The position numbers were made by a program, and so were the translations under genes. Of a stretch of DNA of 64,000 nucleotides, positions 1 through 11,209 are shown one piece after another. How positions within the stretch are numbered: position 1 is the stretch's first letter; every line of letters starts with the position of its first letter. The DNA is taken from NCBI GenBank assembly GCA_001606155.1, contig LODT01000011.1, positions 124,001 to 188,000 of the forward strand, written 5' to 3'. Below the pieces are notes generated by a model. The model was given only the letters and a program-made list of their open reading frames with translations, searched no databases and had not been told where the DNA came from. This DNA is from Tieghemostelium lacteum. Its lineage: Eukaryota > Evosea > Eumycetozoa > Dictyosteliales > Raperosteliaceae.

Positions 1-710
1 TAATCTATATTAACTTCAGTCTGTAATGACTTTATATTTGATGATTCTATTTAATATTAGTACAAACTTCAAAATTTTATAAACACAATTTATAAACAAA
101 TATACATACTTTTTGGAGAATCTGAATAACTTCTAAGAATAAAACGATCTTTTTGAATTTGAAATGAAATTTCTTCTAAAGTACCAGAGAAAAAGGAAAG
201 ACAATCGTTTAAGACTTTAGGTTTAACTGACAGTCTGTGAGGTGTGTTTTTTGAATAGAGTGCATTGGAACATGTTGCCAATTCACAATTGACACCATAA
301 TGTTTTTGTATATTATTTTTACATAGCATGTGAAAATTAACCTTATTATTATCAGATGAGATGTTAATTGCACATTTCTCTACATTTTTTATAGATGAAA
401 ACATCTGATAACATTGCTTAGCTCTAAGTTTATATTGCATTCCAAATGATTGTTCAACTTCATGATAGGCTTCTAAAAATCCATATTGCATATTAACTTC
501 CACATAAGTTGATTTTGCTGAATTTACTGTTATAAATTTAATCTAATATAGATTGGTTCCAATGGTTAGTTATTCATAATAATTAAATTAAATAAAGTTA
601 CTTACTGATTCTTCTGTAGCTTGTATATATAAATCTTCTCCAATCTTTGATAGACATTGTAAAGTTTTTGCAAACTGTTTAATATATCTAGGTGCTATAA
701 TTAATTGCAT
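1..710 (-). CDS. rad9: Rad9 checkpoint clamp subunit (9-1-1), 3' end cut by window
   Basis: Rad9 is a subunit of the 9-1-1 sliding clamp (Rad9-Hus1-Rad1), loaded at damaged DNA in the nucleus to signal to ATR. Three exons fit: 710-606 (35 codons from ATG at 710, phase 0, donor GTAAG), 542-110 (donor GTATGT, phase 1) and 46-1, which runs off the window. The joined reading follows human RAD9A in order: an N-terminal strand with LSKIGEDLY, then TVNSAKSTY, then KNVEKCAINIS and CKNNIQKHYG, then FFSGTLEEISF and ILRSYSD. This is the first PCNA-like fold; the second fold and the phosphorylated tail lie outside the window. Only the middle exon is a long open frame; the other two were placed from splice sites and the homologue. 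The upstream neighbour in the same orientation is the kinase ending at 838, a 127-bp gap. The family call is strong; the exon edges are inferred. Confidence 0.88.
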
Positions 711-837
711 TTGTAAATTTGATGTAAAATGAAATAAAAATGAAATTTTTTTTAAATATCATAACAGTAAAAAAATTTTTTCTTTTTTCTAAGAATATTA
801 ATATTTTCAATTTACAAAGGGATTAATCAGATAATGT

Positions 838-3502
838 TTATTTTTGAGATAATTGCTCTTTTAGAAGATTAATTTCTTTCTTTAGGAATATAATTTCATT
901 GTCTCTTTCTTTTAAGAGTAATAGAAGAGTAGATTTATCGAGAGATTCTAGATTGACAGACGTACTTTTAGATTTTAGTAAGAGTGATAAATGATTTTGA
1001 AGAATTTCATGACAGGAAGGTCTCATTGATGGATCCTTGTTGGTTAGTAGTAAAATGAAATTGGATTCGTATGGATACATTTCAACAAATTGTGATGGTA
1101 GAATTCCCTTTTTAAGATTACCTATATGAATAGCTCTTTCAGATTCAGTCTCAAATGGACATAGTAGTTCAAAGAGAATGATACCACAACTGTATATATC
1201 AACTTTGTTACTGTAGGTTGAACTATTTAATTGTTCTGGACTTGCATAGGTTAATGTACCTATATTACTAGTATTATTTACAATTCTCATAAGTGAATTA
1301 TTCAAATCCACTTGAGCAAGTTTACTATTTAATCCTTCTGATGATGACCTTATATTCGGTGGTGATGCAACTGAATCACCATTACCTCCACTACCATTAC
1401 TATTCAATACCGATGAGATATCTTTTGCCAATCCAAAATCACCAATTTTTATAACATTATGATTTTGTATAAAGATATTTGCTGGTTTTATATCTCTGTG
1501 GATTATATTCATTGAATGTATATACTGAATACCTGAGATTATCTGTTGAAAAAGTCCTATAATCCACGGCTTGGGTTGGCTTTTAAATGATGGTTGATTT
1601 ATAAGTTCTCTCAATGTATTACCATCACAATACTGTGTTTGAATATACAATGAATATCTAACTCTAAACTGCTGCTGTTGTTGTTGATGTTGCTGTTGTT
1701 GAGGTTGAGAAGGAATGTACTTCTTTTTCTTTTTGTTCTTTTTGTGTATAAAATTATTATCAAAACTTTCATTGTCATAAGAAAATGAAACCGAAGGTAC
1801 TGATGAGTTGGATTTTGACAGACCAGCAGGAGGCATATAAGGTATAATAGATCTTGTCAATGGCTGTATAGATGGTGATTTAAATGTATTTATAGAATTA
1901 TCAGATTGTTCATCAACAGTTTCAGTAACATCTAGGTCTTCATCATTCTCAGTGATATCTAAATCATTAGTATCAGTAAATGAATAGTTATCATTGGTAT
2001 TTAAAGAGCCTTCAACAGAACTAAACTGATTAGGAGTCTCTGATTTTGTATCTAGTTCCACCCAGGCATTATAATATCTCAATATATTAACATGTTCTAA
2101 TTTAGCCAATGATTTGACTTCCCTAAACACCTTCTCGAGTTTCTGTGATGTATGAACATTATAATCCATTCCCATGACAATAGAGAAACTAATCTTTTTA
2201 ATAGCATACAATTGGTTATCCAATTTATTCATTGCCAAAAACACACTTCCAAAACCGCCAGCACCCAGCCTATTAACCTCTTTAAACTCCTTTTCATATC
2301 TCTGATGATGAGGTGTGGTCCCATCACCTCCATTCATCTCAATAGATCTTGGTATATCAAATACCGATACAGTTGAAGGTTTCCTCTGATGATGAGGCAC
2401 TTTTGCCAAAGCCATCAAATCTGTTTCCCTATACTTTAAATTTGTCAATTTTAACGCCTTTTCAAAAATTGATCTATAATGGTCCAAATAAAATGATTTA
2501 AACTTGTTACTCTGTAGTACACTAGTAGATATACCAGACAACTCAATAGACATGAGATGCTTTGCAAAGGTTACCAACTTTTTTCTATTTACCTGACTAT
2601 CAGCTTCAAAAAAGTTCTCAGCCAACAACATATTCAATAAAATCTTTTTCTGTTTTACTAAATCTGTACATGAATTTATAATATTACCAACCTCTTGATA
2701 GTCTCTAAATTGACCATTACTTTTAATTTTTGTAACTGCCATTGTCTCTCCATAACCACTACTCTCACTATTATCACTATCACTATATTCCTCTATTTGA
2801 CTTTCATTAGATTCATCATCTGAACTATTATCGTCTTCTTCTTCTTCTTCTTCATCTTCTTCATCTTCATCGTCATCTTCATATTCCTCTTCAGAATCTG
2901 AATTTTCAATATTTTCTGTATTGTATTCATCCTCAGAATCAGAATCAGAATCAGGATCTACATTACTATTGGTAGAAGATACACCTAAACTTATACGACT
3001 GATACTAGTTGAACTTTTACCATCTAATTCATTTTCAGAACTTGAACTTATAGTTTCAATCTTAATAGAAGATCTCTTTGGTGTTACTCTATAACTACTT
3101 TTTGAACCAGTACTAGTGTCACTACCTTTACTATTACTACTACCACTATTATTATCTTTCATTCCTTTTAGAAATGCCTTATTAGATTTCAAATAGTCCG
3201 ATATTAATTCATTGTTGCCATTTTCTGTAATCCTTTTTTTTAAGTGCCTCAATTTCATTATGCTCTTCTTCATCTGAAGAATCAAGAGTATAATCAAATG
3301 AGTCTACAAGTGGTATTGTATTCAATGTATGAGTTAATTCATATCGTTTTAGAATACTTTTATTCTTCTTCTTTTTGGTAATACTATTACTATTATTACT
3401 ATTCTTATTCAATGAAGGATTATAAACACTATTATTAGATGCTATATTTTTACTAAAGTTATTTATATTATCACTTTCATTAGTATTATTGTTTATATCC
3501 AT
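838..3502 (-). CDS. HRI-like (EIF2AK1-type) eIF2-alpha kinase, possible frame break
   Basis: A Ser/Thr kinase of the eIF2-alpha family, which slows translation under stress. The long frame (3297-838, 819 codons) shows an acidic stretch (about residues 132-180) and then a helical block with QKKILLNMLLAENFFEAD that resembles the N-terminal haem-binding region of HRI. The kinase domain follows: glycine loop GAGGFGSVF (about 345), AIKKI, the long insert typical of eIF2 kinases with Gln and Asn runs, HRDIKPANIF (about 597), DFGLAK (about 620) and GTLTYASPEQL. The C-terminus is a leucine-rich coiled coil, as in HRI. No RWD domain is seen, so it is not GCN2/IfkA-like. A shorter frame (3502-3209) supplies the likely N-terminus, MDINNN; the two overlap in different frames at an 8-A run near 3233-3240. 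One base too many there (assembly or real) or a missed intron would explain it. The C-terminal kinase call is firm; the start is uncertain. Confidence 0.85.
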
Positions 3503-3879
3503 TCATATTGTTAGTTTGTGTGGTAAAAGTTAGAAAAATTTTAAAATTTTAAAAAAAAAATCATATAAAACATCTTAAAATCAAAAAAATGGGTCATCTC
3601 TTTGTTCATAGAAATTTACCAAGATCAAACGAAATGAAAATGTATATATGAAAATTTAATTTCAATTCAAAAGAAATTTCAATGATTACTCAAAACTTTA
3701 TTAGTTACCGTAAACTAATTATCTCTTTTTTTGATAAGTAGTTATCAAGTATTATTCTTTAAAACTTGAAGATTGTATTTTCATTATTGTTTTTAAAATT
3801 ATATTACACACATATGATATCAACATGTACCAAATTGAATTGTATTAATTAACAACAAGTACTTAATTGTAAATAAAGT
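3503..3879. other. AT-rich spacer upstream of the kinase
   Basis: No frame, repeat or RNA signal that I can support. It holds the short-range promoter of the minus-strand kinase (ATG at 3502), with homopolymer A/T runs typical of dictyostelid upstream regions. Confidence 0.5.
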
Positions 3880-4400
3880 GTGAAGTGGGAGGTGGTGGTG
3901 GTGGTCTCCACCTACACTATCTATATCATAGCATATTTGAGTAGAAAAACAACAACATAATTATTACAAAATGAAAAGAAGTTAAAAACTTGTTGGTTTA
4001 TAATTTTTGTTTAAATTACTACTGTTAATATAGTGTAATAATACTATAACAACAGTACTATTACTTTCACTTACAAAAATACACTAACCATTTAGTTAAA
4101 CTTCCCCATCATCACCATACACCAACTCTTAATCTCAATCTATTTAATGATATCTCTCACCCACCCACTCTACTACACAAAATAATATTAACATTGTTCA
4201 AATCATACCAAATTTGAATTAAAATTAGAATTAGTATAGTTTTTTTTTTAAAAATACCCCACATTAACACACCCTTTACTCACCCAAAGATTAACTGTAT
4301 TCATTTTTTCATTATTCTTCACTTTTATCACTATCTAATTGTTTTTTTTATTTTTAACTAAATGAATTAAAGTGGGTGGGGATGGGGTGAGTGACAGTAT
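3880..4400 (+). promoter_or_regulatory. Cluster of GT/CA-rich G-box-like elements
   Basis: In otherwise AT-rich spacer there are several strongly GT- or CA-rich blocks: GGGAGGTGGTGGTGGTGG near 3888, CACCATACACC near 4113, CACCCACCCAC near 4159, ACCCCACATTAACACACCC near 4256, and GTGGGTGGGGATGGGGTGAG near 4373. In D. discoideum such blocks are G-boxes bound by G-box binding factor (GBF), which activates post-aggregative genes after cAMP signalling. The block lies 350-870 bp upstream of the small gene starting at 4751 and downstream-facing from the kinase start. Seen: the sequence bias. Inferred: GBF control. Confidence 0.5.
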
Positions 4401-4576
4401 TAGACATATATATACCTGAGTTAATTTCTGTTTGGCATTTCAGGCAATTATAAAAATGATCAAAATCACAACACATTCAAAGAAATTTTATCCAAGTCAC
4501 CAGATAATTAAACTGTTGTTTAAAAATGTTGTTGATAATATTATTAACTAAATTTTATAGATATAAGTAGCGAATG

Positions 4577-4599
4577 AATAGGGTTATTATAACCCTATT
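4577..4599. promoter_or_regulatory. Perfect 11-bp-arm palindrome upstream of 4751
   Basis: Arms AATAGGGTTAT and ATAACCCTATT are separated by a single T. The palindrome lies about 150 bp upstream of the ATG at 4751, in a spacer with very few G/C bases. Its symmetry suggests a dimeric factor site; a small hairpin in a 5' leader is the alternative. No factor is assigned. Confidence 0.4.
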
Positions 4600-4750
4600 T
4601 GCTCATCTATTAAACAAACAACAAACAAAAAAAAAAAAAACTATAAAATGAACAACTTTTAAAATTTACTAGTTATACATTTTATTTCTTACATTTACAA
4701 AGTACACTAAACAACTACTACTTTAAAATATTTATTTATTTATTTAAAAA

Positions 4751-5012
4751 ATGATTTTCAGTGAGTATTCTTTTACTATCATCTCTGGTTAAATCTAAAC
4801 TAGTTATATTAATATTTTTATTTTTTTTTGATGATCAATTAGACGCCTTATCAAATATCTCACAAATTAATGTTTCTAGTAAATCCAATGGAACCATCTC
4901 CAATAATAATTCTGGATTTTCATCACAATTACCACAACAAACTTCCTATGAACTAACTGGTAAAAAGAAAGGTATTTTAAATGCAAATCTTGATGTATTT
5001 ATAATGTTTTAG
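4751..5012 (+). CDS. Small Ser/Asn-rich protein, HssA/SigN-like developmental type
   Basis: A 10-nt first exon (4751-4760, ATGATTTTCA) is followed by donor GTGAGT and an intron ending ...CAATTAG at 4842; exon 2 runs 4843-5012. The join keeps frame and gives about 59 residues beginning MIFNALSNISQINVSSKSN. That opening (M-hydrophobic-F-x-S/A-I-S-x-I, then SSKS) resembles the abundant small HssA/2C/7E and SigN-type proteins of D. discoideum, many of which are prestalk-enriched. It lacks the Gly/Cys-rich core of HssA, so it is a relative at most. No signal peptide or membrane segment remains once the intron is removed; an unspliced frame from 4761 would show a false hydrophobic stretch. The upstream G-box cluster agrees with developmental expression. 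Function unknown; the gene model is moderately likely. Confidence 0.5.
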
Positions 5013-5166
5013 AAAAAATATTAAGATTGAAATTTACTTGTAAATACACTTATTTATTAAACAATAAAACAACATTATTTATTATAAAAACCAATAATAT
5101 CATTTTCAAATAATTATTATTATTTAAAATAAAAAATCTGTTTTTTAATTATTTATTTTTACGATT

Positions 5167-6810
5167 ATGGTTATAAACTCTATTTCCAATGTTGATATTA
5201 TAAAATCAAAAGTAGGAGGATTAAGAAAAGAGATTGAGTTTATAATTGACAGATTAGATTTCTTTTATTCAAATGAAAGGTCTGATGGTAATAGTAAAAT
5301 ATTTAGTAATGGTGGGTTAGTGAGGTTAAGTTATCCTTGTAATTTATTGATACAAGGTCGTAGTGGATGTGGAAAGACATTATTGGTAGAGACTATACTA
5401 CAGACACTTAGATACCAATATAAGATTATAAATTCAACTTATTTGTATCAATCGGATGAAGGTGAAACTGAACGTTATCTAGAACAACTATTTCAACAAT
5501 CATCATTACAGTCACCTTTTATATTGGTATTTGAAGAGATTGATGCTGTTACTTTGAATAGGTCTCTTAGTGATACTGGGTACATTGAAAAAAGAGTCTC
5601 AAGTTATTTTCTTAAACTCTTAGAGAAAAACAGTAACTCTAGAGACACAAAATGGAATAGAGTGGTATTTGTAATTGGTATAACATGTAGAATGGATTCA
5701 ATGGATGCATGTTACTTCAATTCTGGTAAATTTGATCAAGTCATTCAAATTCCTATTCCATTACCTTCAGATAGAGGGGAGATTTTAGATATTATATTTA
5801 GTAGATTTAGAAATTACAATGAAAATAGAGATCATTATAAGATGATTTCAAATCAATTGTCAATGGTTACTCATGGTTATGTTGGTGCTGATTTAGAGAG
5901 TCTTTCAAAAGGTGCTGTTTTGAATAGACTTAAAAATGGGAGTATTAATCTAGAACAACAACAAGAGAGTATTGTAATTGAATATAGTGATTTCTTAGAA
6001 TCATTAAAAATAACTAGACCATCAATTCTAAATGAATTCAAATTGAAGTTTGATAGAGTTTCTTTTGAGGAAATTGGTGGTTTAGATGAAATATTACAAA
6101 AAATTAAAATTGGTATATTGTCACCTATATTTCAAAAAGAGTTATTGGGAAATCTTGGTATAGAGGCACCTAGAGGAGTTTTATTGTATGGTCCACCTGG
6201 TAATGGAAAATCAATGATTGCAAGAGCAATTGCAAGTTATTCATCGAATATTAATTTTATATCAGTAAACTCTACTGATATCATAGATCCTGTTGTAGGT
6301 GAGAGTGAAAAGAATCTTCAAAGATTATTTAAAACACTCAGAGAATCGTCACCTGCCATTCTATTTCTAGATCAAATTGAAGTTTTGGCAAAACAAAGAG
6401 GATTTGATACATCAGCTGAACAGTCCTCTGATAGACTTTTGTCATGTCTTTTAACTGAAATGGATGGTATATCATCTTCTACATCACTGAATAGTAAATT
6501 TATAGTACTTGGCGCAACAACCAGATTAGATATGTTAGATTCAACTATTCTCAGACCTGGTAGATTTGATTATCAAATTGAAATACCTAATCCATCACAA
6601 ATCTCTAGAATTGATATTCTAAAGAAAATTACAAAATCAATGCCCCTGAATGACAATGTGGATTTAACACATCTATCACAATTAACTGATGGTTATTCAG
6701 GTGCCGATCTTAATAATCTATGTAAAGAAGCCGCACTCTTAGCACTAAGGCAAGACATTCATTCTCAATCTATATCTATAAATCACTTTACCTCCATTTT
6801 AAAAAAATGA
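5167..6810 (+). CDS. Double-AAA ATPase, CDC48/AFG2 (SPATA5-like) type, altered catalytic residues
   Basis: A 547-residue type II AAA ATPase, shorter than the 750-900 usual for CDC48/AFG2 proteins because the N-terminal substrate domain is absent. Domain 1: Walker A GRSGCGKT (64-71), Walker B FILVFEEIDAV (118-128), and an arginine-finger region that reads SGKFDQ where RPGRFD is usual. Domain 2: Walker A GPPGNGKS (342-349), Walker B ILFLDQIEVL with Gln403 at the catalytic Glu position, an intact RPGRFDYQIEIP segment, and C-terminal GYSGADLNNLCKEAAL. Relatives (AFG2A/AFG2B) recycle 60S factors in the cytoplasm, but with the substituted D2 Glu and degenerate D1 fingers this copy may bind ATP more than hydrolyse it. 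It is a single exon. The AAA call is certain; the subfamily is inferred. Confidence 0.88.
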   Translation: MVINSISNVDIIKSKVGGLRKEIEFIIDRLDFFYSNERSDGNSKIFSNGGLVRLSYPCNLLIQGRSGCGKTLLVETILQTLRYQYKIINSTYLYQSDEGETERYLEQLFQQSSLQSPFILVFEEIDAVTLNRSLSDTGYIEKRVSSYFLKLLEKNSNSRDTKWNRVVFVIGITCRMDSMDACYFNSGKFDQVIQIPIPLPSDRGEILDIIFSRFRNYNENRDHYKMISNQLSMVTHGYVGADLESLSKGAVLNRLKNGSINLEQQQESIVIEYSDFLESLKITRPSILNEFKLKFDRVSFEEIGGLDEILQKIKIGILSPIFQKELLGNLGIEAPRGVLLYGPPGNGKSMIARAIASYSSNINFISVNSTDIIDPVVGESEKNLQRLFKTLRESSPAILFLDQIEVLAKQRGFDTSAEQSSDRLLSCLLTEMDGISSSTSLNSKFIVLGATTRLDMLDSTILRPGRFDYQIEIPNPSQISRIDILKKITKSMPLNDNVDLTHLSQLTDGYSGADLNNLCKEAALLALRQDIHSQSISINHFTSILKK

Positions 6811-7131
6811 AAAGAAAGTAGGGTGTTCATTTATTTTGTTATGAATATTGAGAATTAGATATCTCAGCTGTTAGTCGATCTGATCCTTTAGATAATAAAA
6901 AAATAAACACTATTGTTATTAAATGAAAAAAAAGTTAAAGAATCCTAATTTTAATTTGAATATTTTAATAAAGTTATTTTTTTAGTACTAAGGGTTATAT
7001 TTTTTAAAAATTAAAGATGGCTCATCTTCCATTACGTCATCAAAAGATAAGATTTTATTTTAAACCTTTCAGATATTTATTTAAGAAATTACAAAAAAAA
7101 ATTTTTTTAATCACTTTTTTAAAAACATAAA
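6811..7131. other. Spacer, no feature seen
   Basis: AT-rich intergenic DNA with no frame or repeat that I can support. It would carry the terminator of the AAA gene and the promoter of the F-box-like gene at 7132. Confidence 0.5.
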
Positions 7132-9039
7132 ATGACAATTAAAAAGTTTATGCAAGATTATGCTTCTTCATCTTCGTCTGTAAATTCTGATAGTATTATA
7201 ATTAATAATAATAATAATAATGAAAATGTAAATATAATATCAAATATTGATTCTAAATGTATGAAAAATAATATATGCAAATATATAAATTTAAAATTGT
7301 ATATATTAACGTAATGTTATGATAATACAGATATATTTAAATTTTCAAATATAGTACAAAAAAATATTGTTCGATTGATTTGGAAGAATAAAGATATTCT
7401 TGATTACCCAATGTCATTTAAATTGTCATTGGGATTGGTGTGTAAGGAATGGCATCATTATATACAATCTACATCATTTAATGCTCTGAACCTTGATTTT
7501 AGATTGAGATTAGAGTCTATGGATGACTATTTATCACATATTGAGAATCGTTGGTGTCTAATGAAGAATATTGATTCGTTGAAAGAAGATAATCAGTATA
7601 CTGCTAATGAAGAGATAAAAGTAACTTCAATGATTTATTGGTTGTATCACTATGAATTAGAGTCCATATCCAATCAAGAGATTAGAGATAGTAAACAGAG
7701 ATATAAATTCAAACAGGTATCTCAAAGATCTCCTACTGGTACCTATACCTACTCCCTCTCTAATCCCTATGAAAAGTATTCCTATGGAATAAACAAGAAG
7801 AATTACCAAAAGGTACTAAACATCTTTAGAAATCTAACAACTCTAAGAATGTCAATAGGTTCTGACTTTTTTGAAAATTATGAATTGATTTTAGAGAATG
7901 TTGCAAGATATTGTCCAAATCTGGTGGTATTGAATGTATATTTTCAACCAATACATTTAAGTGATAATATTGAGAGGATACTGAGTACCAAGACATTTCC
8001 TTTTCTTAGAGATATTAAGATCATTTGGAATGGATATCATAAAGGTCCTATAGGTACTGATGAAAATCATAGAGATGTTGAAAAGGATAGATTGAAAGCT
8101 TTGGTAGTTCAGTTGGCTTCTGATACAAAATTGGAGAGAGTTCAATTTGTTGATAAAATTGTACATAACTCTCTGACACCAGTTCAATTGGCATACCATG
8201 AAATGTATCTTACTGATTGTATACCTTCAACAAATACCATTACATCACTTCATTTTGATTTTATATTTTCCACATTTTTCAATATCTCATTTTTTACATG
8301 TATTGAAAATGTACCAAATCTCAAGAAATTGGTGATTAAATCGAATTTGGATGATAAAGAACCACTTCCACAGTTTTTCCAGTACTTTTATGAATATTAT
8401 CTAAATAGAGATCAATTGGAGATCCTTCAACTACCATCAGTATCAGCACCTGAAAATGTAATGAAACTCATTGCAACAAAGAAATCACTGACTTCATTGA
8501 CAGTGGAAACGGAATATATGGTATCTTTTAATCCATCACTTCTATTCCTCAATTTAACAATATCCAAAAACATACAAAAAAACCAAAACAAGTTTTTTCA
8601 CTTTAACACTACATCCAATTTATTGGTATTAGAGAACTCACTGTTTGTCAATAAGTCAAGAAACTTTTTTATTGATTTTATCAGTGGAAATCAATCGGTA
8701 CATACCATGTCATTCCATCTGACTAATCTTAGTGATTTAGCTGATTTGAATTGGCTGGCAGTCTTTGAAAATAATAAGTATATACGTAGATTGAATTTAA
8801 CATTAAATCATGTACCAATGGGTAACGATACCATTATAGAGAGTTTAAAAGTAATTCTCTATAAACTATCTTCAAGTCCATCAATTGAATATGTCAATGT
8901 AAATCTATTGAGTTACAAATCAATGACAACTATAACTTCACTAAAATCTCCAAAAGAATTATCAACATTTTCACGTGCATTCACATTCGATGGGAAACAC
9001 CAAATCTTTAAAAAATTAAAAATAAATTCCAATTTCTAA
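7132..9039 (+). CDS. F-box-like / LRR-type protein, short form (about 611 aa)
   Basis: Two exons: 7132-7258 (Ser and Asn runs) and 7331-9039, joined by a 72-nt intron with donor GTATGA and acceptor ATACAG. The join reads DSKYIFKFSNIVQKNIV and stays in frame. The second exon alone has no ATG near its start, which supports the join. After the N-terminal low-complexity part comes an F-box-like helix pair (IVQKNIVRLIW ... LSLGLVCKEWHHYI), followed by about 480 residues of irregular leucine-rich-like repeats (ILENVARYCPNLVVLNV, IENVPNLKKLVIKS and similar). F-box proteins of this build usually act as substrate receptors of SCF ubiquitin ligases; here that is inference from architecture. Genes of the same build lie at 12681 and 44968. 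No FNIP repeats. Substrate unknown. Confidence 0.72.
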
Positions 9040-9959
9040 ACATTTCATGTGGGTAAATGTGAAACCTAAATATCTATAATAGAGTCTACATGTAGAAATA
9101 CAATTATATTTCTAATTTACTCTTTAAACTGTTTCTTTCCTTACACTTGTTCTATTATACAAGATTAGTTCAAAAATAGGGAATATAACTACATTTTAAA
9201 AGAAGTCTTTGCATTGTTTTTTTATTTTATCATCAATAGAAACATATGCAAAAATAATACAATGTTATTATAATAATTTTAATTTTAATATTATTTTTTT
9301 ATTTTACAAATTGTTTGCCGAATCGATTTATGTATACTTTATTTTTAACCATTGCCAAATTTGATGGAATTGTTTAAATTATGTTTCTTCTTTGATTCTA
9401 ATGTAATTCGACAATAGTACTTGTTCTTTTATTTTTTTGTAATATTACATTTGTAAACTACTTAAAATAAATTCAATTATTTTTTCATCTTTTAATTAAA
9501 TGGTCTTATTAAGAGTTTGATAGATTTTTGTAACTTTCTTCAAAATTCTTTTTAGTTAGAAAAAACAAATTGTTGTAAAACAATTCAGGAGTACTAAACA
9601 ACTTTAACTGAATTCAAGTATAATTGTAATAAGATGTTTTTAAAGTTCTTTGAAATGAGAAGAGGTTTAAGAGAAAGATCCTTGGTATCTAGTTATCCCC
9701 CATCAATGCAATAGTTATCCTTTTAATAGTTGGTCCAAAAGCTGTTCATTTATCAATTTTTTCACTATAAAATTTATTTATTGAATTGGAATGAATAATT
9801 GAAGCAAATTTTTCAGTAGAATTTTTATTATTTTTGATGCTTGGATTCAAGACTTAAATAAGAACAACAAATTTATCTTAATAGACAAATCTTAATCTTG
9901 TAAATACTATACTACTCCGTTATTTTTGTACTATTGAAAGAAAACCTGAAGGTCTTAAG
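9040..9959. other. Spacer, no gene seen
   Basis: About 0.9 kb of AT-rich DNA without a convincing frame on either strand. It ends at the left edge of a degraded transposon copy. It may hold older repeat debris, but I could not match it to other parts of the window. Confidence 0.45.
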
Positions 9960-10330
9960 TAGTATTTAAAATTGGTACGGTATACCTTTACCATTGGTAA
10001 ATTTAATTTAAATTAAATCAAATAAATAAGGGATTTTTTATTTCAAAAACATGATATCTCTCAATAGGGGTTATAAGTTCTTTTATCATCTATTTTGTTA
10101 TCGCAGAAGAAAAAAGCCTTTCTAAACTCAGAAGATTCTGGTCCAAAGCTAGGGAAACTAATATCCCTCATTATATCTAAAAGACAGGTTTTCTTCTTTT
10201 TTTATACAGCTAAATAATCCGACAATAGATTGTAGTTGATATTGAGTTCATTAATGGAGATTAGTAATATTCCACAACATTACCTATATCTTCTTTGAAT
10301 TTTTTGAATTTAGGAGTTATTGTATTCACT
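9960..10330. mobile_element. Degraded relative of the hAT-type element
   Basis: It begins TAGTATTTAAAATTGG, one base different from the terminal repeat of the element at 10401, followed by the same GTACGGTATACC block. It then shares internal stretches with that element, for example TTTATTTCAAAAACATGATA, TCTCAATAGGGG, GCAGAAGAAAAA and AATGGAGATTAG, in the same order. It is shorter, and no right terminal repeat was found, so it is an older 5' fragment. The right limit is approximate. Confidence 0.6.
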
Positions 10331-10400
10331 TTTTTGAACATCAACAACACAACCTTCTTTTTAACTCGTATTTTTTTTAAAAACTTTAATTACCAAACAT

Positions 10401-11209
10401 TAGTGTTTAAAATTGGTACGGTATACCAATTATTATACCATTACCGTTGGTAAATTTTTTTGGATTACCACTGGTATTAAAGTGTACCAATACCATACCA
10501 GTTTACCGGTGGATTATCATATAAATTTCTTTAGAAATAAAGTATTAATTTAAAGCAAATAAAGAAGGGATATTTTATTTCAAAAACATGATATCTCTCC
10601 CAATAGGGGGTTTATATGTCTTAATTATAGTCGTGTAGTTCTTTTATCCTACTAGAGTTATGTATCAGCAGAAGAAAAACCTTTCTACACCGATTATTCT
10701 AGCCTAAGCTAGTGGGAAAAGATGATCCTCATCTAAAGACAACTTTGGAGTGGTGTATACCCACGGACCATACCAATTGAACAATCTGAACCTGTAAACA
10801 CAAAAAGTCTCCCTCTGTTTATATCTGCTCTACATAAGTAGTGCTATTTTAGTTGATTGATGGAGATTAGCTTGCTCATTGATTTTTTGAATTGTATTCT
10901 ACATGGATTATCTAAAAAAAAAATATCAAATTTAATTCAAAATAATTAATTAATTTTCCAAACTAAACACTAAAATCTTGCATTATAAAAAACTAACAAA
11001 ATTTTAAATATTCTTTGCAATTTAGTAAGCATGAATATGACGAATTATTTATGTTTCGTAATGGATGCCAAAAGGTTTACCGAATAGGTAAACCTTAGCC
11101 GGTATACCGCGGTTACTTACCAATAAATCAGTAAACTTACCAGTAATTAATGGTATGGTAACTTACCTTAACCCCTAATACCGTACCAAAATACCAATTT
11201 TAAACACTA
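10401..11209. mobile_element. Non-autonomous hAT-type DNA transposon with intact ends (809 bp)
   Basis: The left end TAGTGTTTAAAATTGG and the right end CCAATTTTAAACACTA are perfect 16-bp inverted repeats. Both are flanked directly by CCAAACAT (10393-10400 and 11210-11217), an exact 8-bp target duplication. An 8-bp duplication with ends beginning TAGNG is the hAT superfamily signature. Inside, both ends hold GGTA/TACC-rich sub-terminal repeats (GTACGGTAT, ACCATACCAG, TTACCGTTGG), a common transposase-binding arrangement. There is no transposase frame, so it depends on an element elsewhere. Matching target duplications and perfect ends suggest a fairly recent insertion. It is related to the decayed copy just upstream. 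Confidence 0.85.

Noticed and set aside
3233-3240. Programmed ribosomal frameshift at the A-run
   Set aside because: Shifting back by one leads to an early stop; only skipping one base works, which is better explained by an extra A or a missed intron.
3209-3502. A separate 97-codon gene upstream of the kinase
   Set aside because: It overlaps the kinase frame at an A8 run and continues it in composition, so one gene with a frame problem is more likely.
4761-4842. Hydrophobic N-terminus resembling a signal peptide in front of the small gene
   Set aside because: The stretch is an intron bounded by GTGAGT and TTAG; splicing from ATG 4751 gives a shorter soluble product.
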